64,000 bases of DNA from Channallabes apus (taxonomy: Eukaryota; Chordata; Actinopteri; Siluriformes; Clariidae), in the NCBI GenBank assembly GCA_030522415.1, contig CM060107.1, positions 47,699,807 through 47,763,806 on the forward strand. The letters run 5' to 3'. A program made the translations under genes and the position numbers. This document shows, piece by piece, positions 23,583-36,548 of the stretch (the stretch's first letter is position 1; every line of letters begins with the position of its first letter). The notes under the pieces were generated by a model that saw only the letters and a list, made by a program, of their open reading frames with translations, had not been told where the DNA came from and searched no databases.

Positions 23583-23623
23583 TATGATATGATATGATAT
23601 GAGATTAGATTAGATTAGATTAG
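23583..23623. repeat. (GATAT)n / (GATTA)n simple repeat
   Basis: Tandem GATAT units pass directly into GATTA units upstream of senp6. Confidence 0.85.
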
Positions 23624-23624
23624 A

Positions 23625-23870
23625 CCGCACAGTGGTGTAAAGGTTAGCACTGTCGCCTTGCACCTCCAGGGTCATGGTTCGATTCCCAACCGAATGCGTG
23701 GAGATTGCATGTTCTCTCCGTGCTTGGTGGGTTACCTCAGGGTACTCCGGTTTCCTCCCACTGTCCAAAGACATGCAGATCAACCAGTATGAACCTCCGC
23801 CCCACCACCCGCCCCGGGACCCTGTATATAGGATACAAAGGTATAGACAACAATGATTGAAAATTATGTT
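23625..23870 (+). mobile_element. tRNA-derived SINE, truncated
   Basis: Shares with the copy at 28607-28976 the head GGTTAGCACTGTCGCCTTGC, B-box-like GGTTCGATTCCCA, and the CTCCGGTTTCCTCCCAC / GTCCAAAGACATGCAG body. The distal part is deleted. Confidence 0.7.
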
Positions 23871-23874
23871 ATTA

Positions 23875-24250
23875 AATTAAATTTAACTTTATTGTCATTG
23901 TGCAAAGTACATGTTAAATACGGGGTAGTGATACGGGGATGAGTCATGTGCACAGGGATGAGAGATATCTTTGATATTGCGTCTCGCCCCCTGGCAGACA
24001 GCATTTCTTATAAATGTCCTCCAAGGGGGAGAGCTGAGCGCCAATGATTTGTCGGTCAGTTTTTTGTTTACGGTCCGAAGCAGTACAGTTGCTGTACCCA
24101 TCTGAGATGCAGTTTGTTAGGATGCTCTCAAGGGCTCAGCGATAAAAGTTCACTAGTATCCTGGAGCACAGGACTTTTTAAGTCTCCTCAGGAAATACAG
24201 GTGCCGTTGTGCCTTTGTAAATGTCCTGGTTAAACATCCCATTCCAGATT
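23875..24250 (-). mobile_element. 3' end of a jockey/CR1-like LINE
   Basis: The minus strand reads pieces such as ALESILTNCISDGYSNCTAS and IGAQLSPLEDIYKKCCLPGG, the C-terminal end of a non-LTR reverse transcriptase ORF, followed by a TTTATTGTCATTGTGCAAAG-like tail complement. Stops present; 5'-truncated. Confidence 0.6.
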
Positions 24251-24653
24251 TATTGCTCCTTTTCATGTTATGAAGGGCATTCACATCAAACCAGGACCTT
24301 TGATTGCACGAATAAGAAAACACATTTATTTCTTTATAAAATCCCTTGCTACACTAATCCCAGTGTCTCACCAGATCTTGCACACCATTAAGTCCGAAAG
24401 TTTTTTTTTAATGTGCAAGTGGTGGTGAATGATTGTGTGTACAGTACAGTTCCCACAGACAGATGCATTTCTTCTACAAATTGGCGGCAAGTTATCCGTT
24501 GATTTACTGTAAAGGATCAGGTGTCTACTAGCTGAATGATGACAGGAATGACTGCAGCATCTTTTCCAGGATCGTAATTCACGGATATACAGCCTTCTTT
24601 AAAAATTTTTGCACTGTTTTACTAAGAGTCTAAGTTACTGTATGTGTGTCCAT

Positions 24654-25610
24654 TCAAATTCAAATTCTAATTTTATTTGTCACATACACAGTCATACACA
24701 GTACGATATGCAGTGAAATGCTTATACGACTGCCAGTGACCTTAAAAAATAAAAGCTTATACATAAGAAATAAATATGAATAAAAGAAATACGTTAGAAA
24801 ATAAAATTAACTAGTAAAATATACTGTAAAAAGTAAAATATACAGTATAAATAAGAACAAAATTTCAATATAGCAAATATAGAAATATAGAAGAAAATAC
24901 AAATTTGTCTAAATTTCGAAATGACTGGGGTGTGACTTCTTAAAGTGTCTTATTAAAGTGATTTGTGCAGTGGTCCATAAATGAAAATATAAATATGTAG
25001 TGCAAGTGTGCATGAATGTGTCCATAGTGGCCATGAATGCCCAGTCAGTGTTGGATGTTAAAAAGATGGTATTAGTCCTATGTTGTGTTGTGGTTGAGAG
25101 ACCTTATCGCCTGCGGGAAGAAGCTCCTCCTCAGTCTCTCTGTGCTGGCCTTCACGGAGCGGAATCGCTTCCCAGACCGCAACAGAGAAAACAGTCCATT
25201 GTTGGGATTGCTGAGATCCTTCATGATCTTCCTGGCCTTGGTCCAGCACTTGGTCTAGATTGAGTGCAGGTGCGGATGTGCTCAGCTGAACGCAACACCT
25301 TCTGTAGAGCTCGTCTGTCCTGCATGGCGCTGTTTCCAAACCAGGTCGGGATGTTTCCCGTCAGGATGCTCTCTATGTTGCAGGAGTAGAAATTCCTGAG
25401 CACCTTGGAGGGCAGTCTGAAGTCTCTCAAGCGTCTGAGGTGGTAGAGACGCTGCCGGGCCTTTTTCACCACGGTGTTGATGGGACAGGACTATGACAGG
25501 TCCTGCGTGATGTGAACACAGAGGTATCAAAAGCTGTCCACTCTCTCCACTGGGCTCCTGTTGATGACACGGGTCTGGTAGTTCCTCTCCTGCTACGTAA
25601 AATCTTTCTT
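24654..25610 (-). mobile_element. jockey/CR1-like LINE 3' fragment
   Basis: Minus-strand frames include VVKKARQRLYHLRRLRDFRL and LRNFYSCNIESILTGNI. The 3' tail (plus-strand CAAATTCAAATTCTAATTTT, then a conserved 60-bp segment) is shared with the copy at 61704-64000. Frameshifted and 5'-truncated. The clade (Rex1-like, I-like or other) is unresolved. Confidence 0.75.
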
Positions 25611-26806
25611 CCTGACTCTCTTTATTCACTAATAAAATAAAAACCACATTCATTATATATCTCAGATTATACGGAGCATCCATCATCCAAGTCATGCGAA
25701 CTTTATTATAGAACCACTAAAATATTAGAATGAATGCATTCACAGAATCCTGTGATTTGTCCTGCTGTCGTCACTATTGTCAGAGTTGCTGTTCTAGAAA
25801 ATTAATCAACCCCTTCTGACCAATTTGATTTCAGAATTCAAGGGTGCAGCTGTATGAATAAAAATATCTATCAGATATTTTTAACTACAGTATTTCAAAC
25901 TTAAAGGAAAGTGGAGATCATGGATTATGTTGCTTCTCTGACCACTTTCCTTTTTTAATTCTCTGACCACGTTTTTTCCCCACTTTGTCAATCTCAGGTT
26001 TGTAGTTTCAGTTCTATTTTATTTTATCTTTCTAAAAGTTGTGAACCACATCAACAACGGTCTTTTCACTTCACACAGCTACCAGGCACAATCCATGGGT
26101 AGAACTTAATTGCTAGAGCCACAAGGGGAGGCCAGAAGCCTGCTTTATCTACAAATGCTTTATCGCTCCAGTTTGACACTAAATGACATACTAGATTTAA
26201 AGCAGCAGACACTATTTATTAAAATAATGAAATAGTTTCTTAGCAAGATAAACATCGTAACACATAACAGCTTAAGCTTAAAATTGTCTTATTCTGTTTG
26301 GAAAACATTTTTGCTTCGTTCTAGGAATAAATGCTTAAAATAATGAATTTTACTTTTAAACTTTTTTTTTGCTGATAGAAAAATATTTTGGAACTTTACA
26401 TAAGTAAAAAAAAAGCCAGGAACTAGGTTTCGATTTTATACTGTATATTTTAGAAAGAAAATAAAAACAATAGATAGAATTACTGTTTGAATTTGCCTAT
26501 ATTTAAGATATTCTATTCTATTTACAGTATATATTGTACTTTTTATGAACATTTCTGATGCATAAAAGCATCAATCTTTAACATCATGTGAATACGTATG
26601 AATTTACTTTACTTCAGAACCTGGAAATACTTCATAAAAAAAAAAAAAACAATTTAACACTAACTACAGTGTTCTGGTAATGAAAACAATGGCAGAAAAA
26701 AGTCACCTGGGGAAGTTTCTAGGAAGGAATTTCCACCCTCATTCATAATTACTTCAGTTCAGATCTGTTCACAGAGCTCATAGTCTCTTCCCTACCAGAT
26801 GAAATG
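25611..26806. other. Non-genic sequence left of the L1 target site
   Basis: AT-rich, with a poly-A run near 26637-26649. No coding block, TIR or RNA recognised. Confidence 0.4.
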
Positions 26807-27116
26807 GACAGGTTAAACATTTTTTTGATCAAAGTTTTTTTTATTTATTTTCAAACTATACAGAAAAAAAACACAACAAAAGAGAACACAAAACCAAACC
26901 CCCCCATCCTCCCCAACACCAGACAAACACAAGGATGCCATAACAATCAGATGTCCATAAATTTTTTTAAATAAAATAATAATAATAATAAGTAAATAAG
27001 TAATCTTCCCCACACACTTCCTTTACAGTACAATATTATCTGCGTTTAGGCCCTCAGCAAAAGATAAGAATGGCTGCCAAATATCATAAAATGTGTCAGT
27101 AGACCCTTTAACTGTA

Positions 27117-28226
27117 GGTTTAGGTTTAGTTTATTTATAAAGCACATTTATAACAGCCGTGACACTGACCAAAGGGCTGTACATCCACATCATAATATCA
27201 TAAAAAGGCTAAAAATACACAATACACACAAAAATGTAATAGGCTAAAAATGCACTATACTGTACATACAACAACGAAATAGGCACAGTAGCGCCTAGTA
27301 GGCCAGGGAAAACAAATGGGTTTTTAAAAGGGATTTAAAAATGGTCAAGCTGGGAGCCGTTCGAATATAAAATGGCAAGTCATTCCAGAGACGAGGCCCA
27401 ATAACCGAGAAAGCACGGTCACCTCTACGCTTAAGTCTGGAGTGTGGGATTAAGAGGAGGTTCTGGTCGCAGGATCTCAATCTTCTCAGGGGGGTATGAT
27501 GGTGCAGCAATTCAGATAAGTAGATGGGTGCTTGCTGGTGTAACGATTTAAAAACAAATAGTAAAATTTTAAAATGAATTCTGAATTGAACAGGCAGCCA
27601 ATGAAGGGCTTTCAGAAGCGGAGTCACATGATCCCTTTTTTTCTTTTTCAGAAGAAATTTAGCAGCAGCGTTCTGAACGAGTTGAAGACGGGCGATTTGA
27701 GCTTTAGAAACAACATAATAAAGAGAGTTGCAATAGTCAAGCTGGGTTGTAATGAAGGCATGAATGGCCATCTCTAGAGTCTTATCAGTGAGAAAAGGTT
27801 TAATTTTAGCGAGCGTACGGAGCTGATAAAAGCTAGATCCAATCACGGTAGAGATTTGTTTCTCAAGTTTTAGTTTATCATCTACAGTAACAGGAAGCCT
27901 AAATTCCGAACCTGAGAGGATCTAAAAGCTGATCGAGGACCCAGATCAAGATCAGGGGCCTTCATGTGTTCCGATGGGCCAAAGACTATCACCTCAGTTT
28001 TCTTTTCATTAAGGGATAAAAAGTTATGAGATAACCAAGATTTTACTTCCTCTAAACAGGATAGCAAAGTAGTCATGGCCAGACCATCATTTTTCTTAAA
28101 AGGTAAGTAAATTTGCGTATCGTCAGCGTAAAAGTGGAAAGATACCCCATGTTTCCTAAAAATGGAGCCCAGAGGTAGCATGTACAGTGAAAATAGAGTG
28201 GGAGCCAGCACAGAGCCTTGTGGTAT
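27117..28226 (-). mobile_element. L2-type LINE inserted in the L1
   Basis: Flanked by AACTGTA at 27110-27116 and 28227-28233. Minus-strand frames: [34 protein letters not shown] (FxDD catalytic motif), FITTQLDYCNSLYY and a RLKRRGDRAFSVIGPRLWND end. 5'-truncated within the RT; one frame break near 27890. Excision restores the L1 C-terminal frame. Confidence 0.85.
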
Positions 28227-28606
28227 AACTGTATACCTAATTTTCTCCAATTTAAGGCAGTACAGTACATCACTTCCCTTATCCAGTGGCTAAATGTTGG
28301 TCGATCACGGTCTTTCCATTTAGTCAGAATTAATCTCCTAGCTAAAAGGGAACAGAAGGCCAATATTTTAATTTGACTTTGGTCAAAACTGGTGTTTTCT
28401 GGAGGCACACTAAACAATGCAACAAATGGAGTTGGCTATACTATCTCTCCAAATATTCCAGAAAAAGTCTCGAAAATCTTGGTCCAGAACATGTAGAGTC
28501 TTGGGAAAGTCCAGGACATATGCAGCAGAGTTGCAGGAGCCTGCCTGCATCTGTCACATGTGGTGTCTATATCAGTTTTAATTTTAGAAAATCTGACTTT
28601 TGACCA

Positions 28607-28976
28607 GGCGGCACGTTGGTGTAGTGGTTAGCACTGTCGCCTTGCACCTCCAGGGTCAGGATTCGATTCCCAGCCAGGCTCGATTCCCGTCTCTGTGTGC
28701 ATGGAGTTTGCATGTTCTCCCGTGCTTGGTGGGTTTCCTCCGGGGACTCCGGTTTCCTCCCACAGTCCAAAGACATGCAGATTAGGCTAATTGGCGTTCC
28801 CAAATTGACCATAGTGTGTGAATGAGTGTGTGTGTGTGTGTGTGTGTGCTCTGTGATGGATTGGCACCCTGTCCAGGGTGTACCCTGCCTTGTGCCCTTA
28901 GTCTCCTGGGATAGGCTCCAGGTCCCCGTGACCCTAAATACAAGATAAAGTGTTATAGGAGATAAATGAATGAATT
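28607..28976 (+). mobile_element. tRNA-derived SINE with perfect TSD
   Basis: Head GGCGGCACGTTGGTGTAGTG contains an A box and GGATTCGATTCCCA a B box. The body has CTCCGGTTTCCTCCCACAG, a (GT)n run and the CTGGGATAGGCTCCAGG segment. An 11-bp duplication ACTTTTGACCA lies at 28596-28606 and 28977-28987. Inserted in L1 ORF2. Confidence 0.85.
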
Positions 28977-30932
28977 ACTTTTGACCAATGTACTGTATAC
29001 GATGCACAATCTTAAATTGTATTACAGCATGTCTAAGGCAAATGGATGATGAAAAAATTCCCTGTATTATTTTGTGCCAGATTTCCTCTGAAATTGTCTC
29101 CCATTTATTTCTGAGTAAGTCTAAGGGTGTTGAATCATACACATTGAGTATTTCATAGATCCTGCGTATATTTTGTTTTTGGACTGATTTACATTCAAAT
29201 ATTGAATCTAATAAAGAAAGTGGAGGGCATGATGGGAAATTATTAGAATTCAATGCCACAAAATTCCGAAGCTGTAAATACCTATAAAAATGTGATTTAG
29301 GAATGTCGTATTTCTGTACCAACTGTTCGAAGGATGCAAAATTTCCATCAATATAAAGTTCAGACAATGAGATCAATCCATTTCTAGCCCAAATTTTAAA
29401 GCATCATCCATCATAGATGGAACAAACATGTAATTTTTAGCAATTGGGGCAGCCTGTGGTAATTCTTTAAGAGAAAACGATATTCTGAATTGATTCCAGA
29501 TTTTAACTGAATGCATAACAACTGGATTAGAAATCAAACTAGAGATTGGTTGAATAAGTGGTATTTTAGAATACAATAATGCTATTAGAGAGGTGTGCCT
29601 AACTATATTGGCTGCCCAGTAATAGTACATGCAATTTGGAAGTGCCATCCCTCCTTTTGCACGAGGTCTCTGCAGTATACTTCTTTTAATTCTTGGTGTT
29701 TTTTTGTTCCAAATAAAGGTTGAAATATGATCATTTATTTTGGAGAAGAAAGATTTTGTTAAGAATAACAGAAGGCACTGAAAAATATACAGAAACTTGG
29801 GCAATACACGCATTTTTATTGTATTAATTCTTCCACCCAATGAAAGATGGAGGTGGTCCCAACGCTCAAGACCTTGTTTTAAATTGGATAAGAGAGGTGG
29901 ATAATTGGCTCCGAACAAGTCTTTATGATCATGCATAACCCAAATCCCTAGATATTAAAATTTTTTAGGGCTAATTTTAAAAGGAATTGAGCTTAAAGAT
30001 GACAGACTGACCCCATCATCACCAGGCATTAGTTCACTTTTCTGGATATTAACTTTATAGCCAGATATTTTGCCAAACTCTGTAAGTAGAGTCACTAACT
30101 TAGGTTTTTAACTTAAATTTGTCAGGGGTTGTGACAAGTATAATAACATGTCGTCTGCATAAAGCGAAACCTTATGTTCCAATCCTGCCCGTTGAATACT
30201 CTGGATATTGGCGCTTTGTCTCAAAGTCAAAGCAAGCGGTTCCATTGCGACTGCAAATAGAAGTGGAGACAGAGGGCATCCCTGCCTCGTGCAACGTTGA
30301 AGCTCAAAATAAGCAGATATGCTGTTATTAGTACGCCAGGTGGAGAGGGGCCGTATAGAATATTCAAAAGTCGTCTGATGTTAAAAAAAGAATAACGATT
30401 CTTAATAAACCTTGTTTGATCAGGTGATATGATGGAGGGCAACACCCCTTCTAAACGTCGCGCAAGGACTTTAGCAAGCACTTTGGCATCAGTATTAAGA
30501 AGGGAAATTGATTGAAATGAGCTACACTCAAGAGGGTTCTTGTCTTTTTTAAGGATTAATGAGATAACTGCCTGACGCATGGTTGGTGGTAGAGATTTTA
30601 CTGAGAGTGACTCTTCAAAAACTGACAACAATAAAGAGGAAAGCTGCTCTGAAAATTTTCTAAAGAAATCTGTTGGGAAACCATCCGGTCCCGGTGACTT
30701 GCCGCTCTGCATAGATCTAATTGCTGAAGCAATCTCTTCCACCGTGAGATTTTCTTCCAATTCAGCAACCGTCACCAGATCCACAGAAGGGATATGTATA
30801 TTATTGAAAAAGTCCTCCAGGGAGAGAGGATCGACACATGAATCGGAAGTATATAGTGACTGATAATAATTTTGGAAACATGCATTAATTTGAAGGCTAT
30901 CAGTGGTTTTTAAGCCTTGCTCATTGTTAATT

Positions 30933-31974
30933 ACACACTCAAAAAAATTAACATGGCTATGTGTTACATGTATTAAAATGTAATATGTGTTTTGTACATA
31001 ATAATATCATGTTTCCAAGCTAAACATGAATAAGTTATGTTGTATTTGCATGAAATTCAACAACTTAACATGTACTAGATTCAATCATGTTGAGATAAAC
31101 CAACGAGATCTTGTCAATGTGAAAACCGGAAATAGAAGACATCGTGAGAAGAGAACACAGAGAAGACAAACGTTGGCGGGCTTGTGGAAAAGGTAAGCAG
31201 GAATTAATTCCCATCTTTCTAAATAGAAATGAAATACTGAACATAAATGTCACCTGTTGTTTAGCAATGTTTAGTCACGTTATTTTGGTTTAAGTTATTT
31301 CTTGTATTTTTAATCACACTTAAAATACCGACGGTTATATGCGCGTGCTTGCAGTTCGGTTCTGGTTTCTGTCTGTTCTCATTTGCTAAATTAAGTATCA
31401 TGAATTTTAATTGAATATCTATCTCTGTATTTTTTCACAGGTGTTTGTGACTGAAAGTGTGTCTGCATCTGACTTCAGGAGTTTCCTGACCAACGGTCAT
31501 ATTTAAAAGTCATAACGTACAGTTATAAAGTACAAACGTTTTTTTTAAATTAATATTTATTTGTGGTGTTTTATGTTTTGTACATCTTTTCAAATTGAGA
31601 CCTCATTTGTAAGTTGCTCCTGGTGTAAAATAAAAATATCCGTTTTATCCCGTTTGTCTGTTTCCTTCCTTCACAGAATTCTGTTGACCAGGGCTTGAAA
31701 TTTAAATTTACTTGAGTTGGATCAACTTAATTTACAACTGAAAAATTTGTTGTACCAACCCTATTCATTTATGTTAACAGTATTAAATTATGTTGGACGC
31801 AGCTGTAGTAAATAAGTTAAATGAACCTAATAACATTACCTTGACGGAACCTAAAAACATTAAGTTGGGCCAACAAAATTGCTTAATGCTGAACGAAAGC
31901 CATTAAATCAGGTGGAAATTCTTTCCATAATTTAATTATGTTCATTCAACGAGTTATTTTTTTGAATGCAGGGA
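30933..31974. mobile_element. Unclassified insert with TIR-like ends
   Basis: Interrupts L1 ORF2. The left end has ACTCAAAAAAATTAAC, the right end complement has ATTCAAAAAAATAACT. No coding sequence and no clear TSD. L1 similarity resumes on both sides (NNEQGLKTTDS before, GLPFSPS after in transcript sense). Confidence 0.5.
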
Positions 31975-32757
31975 TGGACTGAATGGCAGTCCTATAGCTG
32001 ATGAGCAAGTGTTCGCCCAGCCTTATCTCCATGCTCATAGGACATATGTCTTGATTTAGAAATAAGATATTCAACCTGCCTTGTTGACAGGAGATCAAAC
32101 TCAGTCTGCAAAAGTATACGCTTTTTCATTGTGTCTGCAGAGGGTAGGTAACTATATAGTCCATCTAGCTCCAGTATCTCATCAGCCAGTTCTTTAAGGC
32201 GTGCAGTGTCATTTTTATTCTTCCTTGCGCAATATGAAATTATCTGGCCTCGTAAATATGCCTTAAGTGATTCCCATATAGTTGAAGAGGACATCCCTGG
32301 TTGTAAGAGCCATATCGTATTTGTTCTGAATTTGTTGTTGTGTTTATTTTATCTTATTTTACTTGTTGTTATTTCATTTATTCTACCTTGTTCTATTCAT
32401 TAGTAAAGCATTAAGCATTATGTTTGTTACATAAGCCATAAGCTTTATATTTCTTAGTCATGCATCCATTTTGACAATCGTAAGTTGGTCTGTGATGTCA
32501 TTCTACTATTACATGCATTTGTGTGACTGTCATATGAAAGAGAGTTCAGTTTAAATTGGGAAGGCTACGGAAACACAAGCTTTTGACCGTCAGCTAACGA
32601 GAGCTCCCGGTAAGCTAGAAATGTAAGATACAGCAACTAGGTTGTTGTAACCGTAAGCTCCCATAAGTGGATATATACAGCAAGAGTGTTGTTATATACC
32701 TAAGCTAAGACTGTAATTTACAAGATACAGCAAACAGGTTGTTGTAAAAGTCAGAGA

Positions 32758-33141
32758 TGTCAAGATGGACTAACCTGAGGTGACCAGAAGACGTAGCTTT
32801 AGCGGTTAGCCCAATGTAGCGTGGAGGATAAACCCAAACGCGGAAAGAAGCGAGCAGGCAGGATAACCACGCGATTTAGTTTAAGGACTCTCACAAAAAC
32901 GGAGCAAGGGAAAAACACAAATTTAACCCGCGTCCTAAAAATACACACACAATAGCAAAGACAAAACGGAACCAACATGTGAGTACTCACGGTTTGCTGA
33001 AACGACAGCTGGAGCTGACATGGGCCGAACTCAATGACTGAGCGGTAAGCCATCGTTTGTTTACCTCTTTTATACTTCCTGGTTTTGCGCCCGTCTTACT
33101 TCCGGGTCCTAGTGCCGGGCGCAGATTGAGTGTGTATGACA
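32758..33141 (-). repeat. 3' LTR of the Gypsy element
   Basis: 384 bp, TGTCAAGATGG...GTGTATGACA on the plus strand. Same length as, and by eye the same sequence as, 37534-37917. Confidence 0.95.
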
Positions 33142-36100
33142 GTACCCCCCTGTCCAGGACTGGCTCCTGACGGTCCTGGGATGGAGGATACCCTGTGACG
33201 GTAGTCCCGAATTAGCTGGGGGTCGAGAATGAACCGGGCCGGGATCCAAGATCGCTCCTCGGGACCATAGCCCTCCCAGTCCACCAGGTATTGCGTACCT
33301 TTGCCCCGAGGGCGCGAGTCAAGGATTCGGCGCACGGTGTAGGCGGGACCGCCGTCGATGATCCGGGGAGGAGGAGCTGGGGGGGTGGGTGGAATCATGG
33401 GTGAGGTGATGAAGGGCTTGAACTGGGACAGGTGGAAGACTGGATGGATCCGGAGCGCCGCAGGCAGCTGGAGCCGGTAGGTGACAGGGTTAATTCTGTG
33501 AGTGATGTGGTATGGTCCGATGAATCTGGGGGAAAGTTTCTTTGACTCGGTGCGGAGGCGGAGGTTTTTTGTGGACAGCCATACCTTGTCACCTACGTGG
33601 TATAGTCGTCCCGGAGGATGTCGGCGGCGATGTTGGTGGATGTAGCGGGCATTGGCACGTTGGATGGCCTGGTTGGTCGTAGTCCAGAGCCGCCGACATC
33701 TGCGGACCAACTGTTGGGCTGACGGTACATCAACCTCCGGCTCTGGGTGGTTGAAGATGGTGGGTTGGAAACCGTGGCATACCTCAAATGGGCTTAGGTT
33801 AGTGGCAGAGGAGATGTGGAGGTTGTGTGATAGTTCCGCCCAAATGAGGTAGCGTGCCCAGGAGCGCTGACGGTCCGCTACGAAACATCTCAGATAGCGC
33901 TCCAGTTGTTGGTTGGTCCGCTCCGTCTGACCGTTAGTCTGTGGGTGGTATCCGGAGGACAGACTGCAGGTGGAATCGATCAGACGGCAGAAGGCCTTCC
34001 AGAACCGGGCTGTGAACTGGGGCCCTCTGTCCGAGACGATATCCTTGGGGAACCCATGCAGACGGACTACGTGCTCTAAAATCAGCTCTGCTGTTTCCTT
34101 TGCTGACGGGAGTCCGGCGAGAGCCACCAGATGCACGGTCTTTGAGAACCGATCCACGATCGTGAGGATGGTGTCTTTTCCTTCGGAGGCCGGCAGGCCC
34201 GTGATGAAGTCCACGGCAATGTGCGTCCAGGGCCGTCGAGGGACGGGAAGGGGTTGCAGTTCTCCTGGAGAGGGTTGGTTGGTGGTCTTTGCCCTGGCAC
34301 ACACTGGGCATGCCTGAACGAACTCTTGGACGTCCCTCGTCATGGATGGCCACCAGAAGTCGCGCTGGATAAATTGGAGGGATCGTCGGGTGCCTGGATG
34401 GCCCGAAATTGGGGAGGAGTGTCCCCAGCGGAGAACCTCGGGTCTCATCCCTTCAGGCACGAAGAGTCGTCCAGGTGGCACACCTGCCGGTTCGGTCTCT
34501 GTACCTCGTGCCTGGCGCACTCTCGTTTCCAGGTCCAGTTGCAGGGGTGCAATGATCTTGGAAGAGGGAAGGACAGGCGCGGGGTCCGCCCGGGGGGGGT
34601 CCACCTCTAGTTGTCGGGAGAGGGCGTCAGCTTTGGTGTTCTTGGGCCCCGGGCGGTATGAGAGGTGGAAGTTGTAATTCTCAAAGAATAATGCCCACCG
34701 CGCCTGTCGTGGATTTAACTGTTTAATGTTTCGGATGGTGATTAGATTTTGATGGTCCGTCCAGACTATGAATGGCTCACTGACGCCCTGGAGCCAGTGA
34801 CGCCACTCCTCCAGAGCCCACTTTATGGCCAGCAGTTCGCGGTCCCCTACCCCGTATCGCTGCTGAGTGGAGTCGAATTTTCTGGAGAAAAAACCACAAG
34901 GGTGTAGTTTTTGGTCTGGACCTTGCTGTGAGAGGATAGCTCCAGCGCCCACATCTGAAGCATCCACCTCCACAACGAATGATTTATTGACATCTGGGTG
35001 GTGGAGAATCGGTGCAGTGGTGAAGCGGTGACACAGTGATCGAAAAGCGGAGACAGCTGCCGGGTTGAGGTGAAAAGGGAGAGAGGAAGGACGGGTCAGA
35101 GCGGTTAGGGGGGCGGCAACTGTACTGTAGTCCCGGATAAAGCGACGATAGAAGTTCGCAAACCCGAGAAACCGTTGAAGCTGTTTGAGGGTCTTGGGTA
35201 GGGGCCAATGACGCACAACCTCTAGCTTCTGCGGGTCCATGGCCACACCCTGGGGCGAGATGACAAAACCCAGGAACGTGGTGGAGCGCTCGTGAAAAGC
35301 GCACTTTTCCAACTTACAGTACAGTTGGTGGGCGAGTAATCTCTTTAGAACCGCCCTGACGTGCTGGGTGTGTTCTTCCATGGTGCGTGAATAAATTAAA
35401 ATATCGTCCAGGTATGCGAATGCCCACCGACCGAGCATGTCCCGAAGGACGTCGTTAATGAAGTGTTGGAATGCGGCGGGGGCATTGCACAGTCCAAATG
35501 GGATGACAAGAGTTTCATAATGTCCGGTGGGGGTGATGAATGCCGTCTTCCACTCATCGCCCTCTCTGATGCGCACCAAGTTGTAGGCGCTCCGGAGGTC
35601 CAACTTCGTAAAGATGGTGGCGCCAGAGAGGGCGTCCAGGGCTGAGTTGGTAAGAGGCAGAGGATGTCGATTTTTGATGGTGAGATGGTTGAGCCCCCGA
35701 TAGTCGACACAAGGGCGAAGTTCCCCGCCTCTCTTCTTCACGAAGAAGAACCCCGCGGCGGCAGGTGAGGAGGAGGGCCTGATGGTGCCTTGGCGCAGGG
35801 CGTTGTTTACATATTCCTCCATCACCTGGGTCTCGGTGGGTGTGAGTGAGTAGAGATGGCCGCGGGGGGGGATCGTACCGGGTTGGAGGTCTATGGCGAG
35901 GTCGTATGGACGATGAGGAGGAAGATGGGTGGCTCGTCGCCTGCAGAAAACCTCTGCTAGGTCTCGGTATGGTTCGGGGATGGAGTTGGTGTCGACGTCG
36001 GGGGCCTCGGACTCCCTAGAGCACGTCCCAGCCGCTGCCCGTAGGCATAGTTCGTTGCAGGTCGCGCCCCACTGAAGGATCCGATTCTGGGTCCAGGAGA

Positions 36101-36548
36101 TTAGAGGGTCATGTTGGAGCAGCCAGGGATGACCAAGGATGATGGGTGGAGATGAGATGGAGGTGACGAAGAATTTTAACTGTTCATGGTGTTGGTTGAT
36201 GGAGACGGTGATGGGTTCTGTTCGGGTGCTGATTGGGCTGGTGGAGAGGGGGCGACCGTCGACAGAGGTGATGCGAACGGGCTGGGATAACGCCTCGAGT
36301 TTTACCCCCAGGGTTTTGGCATATGCAGAGTCAATGAAGTTACCTGCTGCCCCGGAGTCGATGAACGCAGCACTTCGGACCCGTTTGTGGCCAACCTGGA
36401 GGTGTACCTGAACCGTGAGACGGGAGGAGTTGGTGGTGATGGCGGAGAGACGAAGGGGACCCGGCGAGTCTCTCTCTCCTCTCACCGGGCCTGGGCGTTT
36501 CCCGGTCTGAGCGGGCATGTTGCCCTGTGATGTGTAGCTGACCCGCAA
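33096..36548 (-). CDS. pol: Gypsy Pol polyprotein with chromodomain
   Basis: Open frame of 1150 codons; the expressed part starts at the frameshift near residue 17. In order: aspartic protease with DSG at about 64-66; RT with the YLDD catalytic box at 379-382; RNase H from VEVDASD at about 527; integrase HHCC zinc finger (H710, H717, C747, C750) and catalytic D780, D840, E876 with exact D-35-E spacing; a GPY/F module at about 1008-1030; and a chromodomain at about 1069-1115 ([15 protein letters not shown]). The stop lies inside the 3' LTR, so the last 15 codons overlap the LTR. Chromodomain plus GPY/F places it in the chromovirus branch. Confidence 0.96.
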   Translation of the reverse strand: MRVSYTSQGNMPAQTGKRPGPVRGERDSPGPLRLSAITTNSSRLTVQVHLQVGHKRVRSAAFIDSGAAGNFIDSAYAKTLGVKLEALSQPVRITSVDGRPLSTSPISTRTEPITVSINQHHEQLKFFVTSISSPPIILGHPWLLQHDPLISWTQNRILQWGATCNELCLRAAAGTCSRESEAPDVDTNSIPEPYRDLAEVFCRRRATHLPPHRPYDLAIDLQPGTIPPRGHLYSLTPTETQVMEEYVNNALRQGTIRPSSSPAAAGFFFVKKRGGELRPCVDYRGLNHLTIKNRHPLPLTNSALDALSGATIFTKLDLRSAYNLVRIREGDEWKTAFITPTGHYETLVIPFGLCNAPAAFQHFINDVLRDMLGRWAFAYLDDILIYSRTMEEHTQHVRAVLKRLLAHQLYCKLEKCAFHERSTTFLGFVISPQGVAMDPQKLEVVRHWPLPKTLKQLQRFLGFANFYRRFIRDYSTVAAPLTALTRPSSLPFHLNPAAVSAFRSLCHRFTTAPILHHPDVNKSFVVEVDASDVGAGAILSQQGPDQKLHPCGFFSRKFDSTQQRYGVGDRELLAIKWALEEWRHWLQGVSEPFIVWTDHQNLITIRNIKQLNPRQARWALFFENYNFHLSYRPGPKNTKADALSRQLEVDPPRADPAPVLPSSKIIAPLQLDLETRVRQARGTETEPAGVPPGRLFVPEGMRPEVLRWGHSSPISGHPGTRRSLQFIQRDFWWPSMTRDVQEFVQACPVCARAKTTNQPSPGELQPLPVPRRPWTHIAVDFITGLPASEGKDTILTIVDRFSKTVHLVALAGLPSAKETAELILEHVVRLHGFPKDIVSDRGPQFTARFWKAFCRLIDSTCSLSSGYHPQTNGQTERTNQQLERYLRCFVADRQRSWARYLIWAELSHNLHISSATNLSPFEVCHGFQPTIFNHPEPEVDVPSAQQLVRRCRRLWTTTNQAIQRANARYIHQHRRRHPPGRLYHVGDKVWLSTKNLRLRTESKKLSPRFIGPYHITHRINPVTYRLQLPAALRIHPVFHLSQFKPFITSPMIPPTPPAPPPRIIDGGPAYTVRRILDSRPRGKGTQYLVDWEGYGPEERSWIPARFILDPQLIRDYRHRVSSIPGPSGASPGQGGTVIHTQSAPGTRTRK
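33142..33153 (-). other. Polypurine tract of the Gypsy element
   Basis: Minus-strand purine run ACAGGGGGG plus GTAC immediately upstream of the 3' LTR, where plus-strand DNA synthesis is primed. Confidence 0.65.

Larger units (their letters stand above)
28229..32301 (-). pseudogene. L1 ORF2: reverse transcriptase and C-terminal region
   Basis: Minus-strand blocks from 32294 down: IWESLKAYLRGQIISY, LLSTRQVEYLISKSR, AIRSMQSGKSPGPDGFPTDF (RT motif 1), SLLNTDAKVLAKVLARRLE, then LGGRINTIKMRVLPKFLYIF and a C-terminal domain with RCDRCRQAPATLLHMSW. These are L1-clade ORF2 hallmarks. Interrupted by the SINE (28607-28976) and the insert at 30933-31974. The frame is broken in several places, and the Y/FxDD region is not open. 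Confidence 0.82.

Noticed and set aside
34221..34610. Plus-strand frames opposite the Gypsy pol, such as 129 codons here and 116 at 37101
   Set aside because: Shadow frames of GC-rich pol and gag coding on the other strand.
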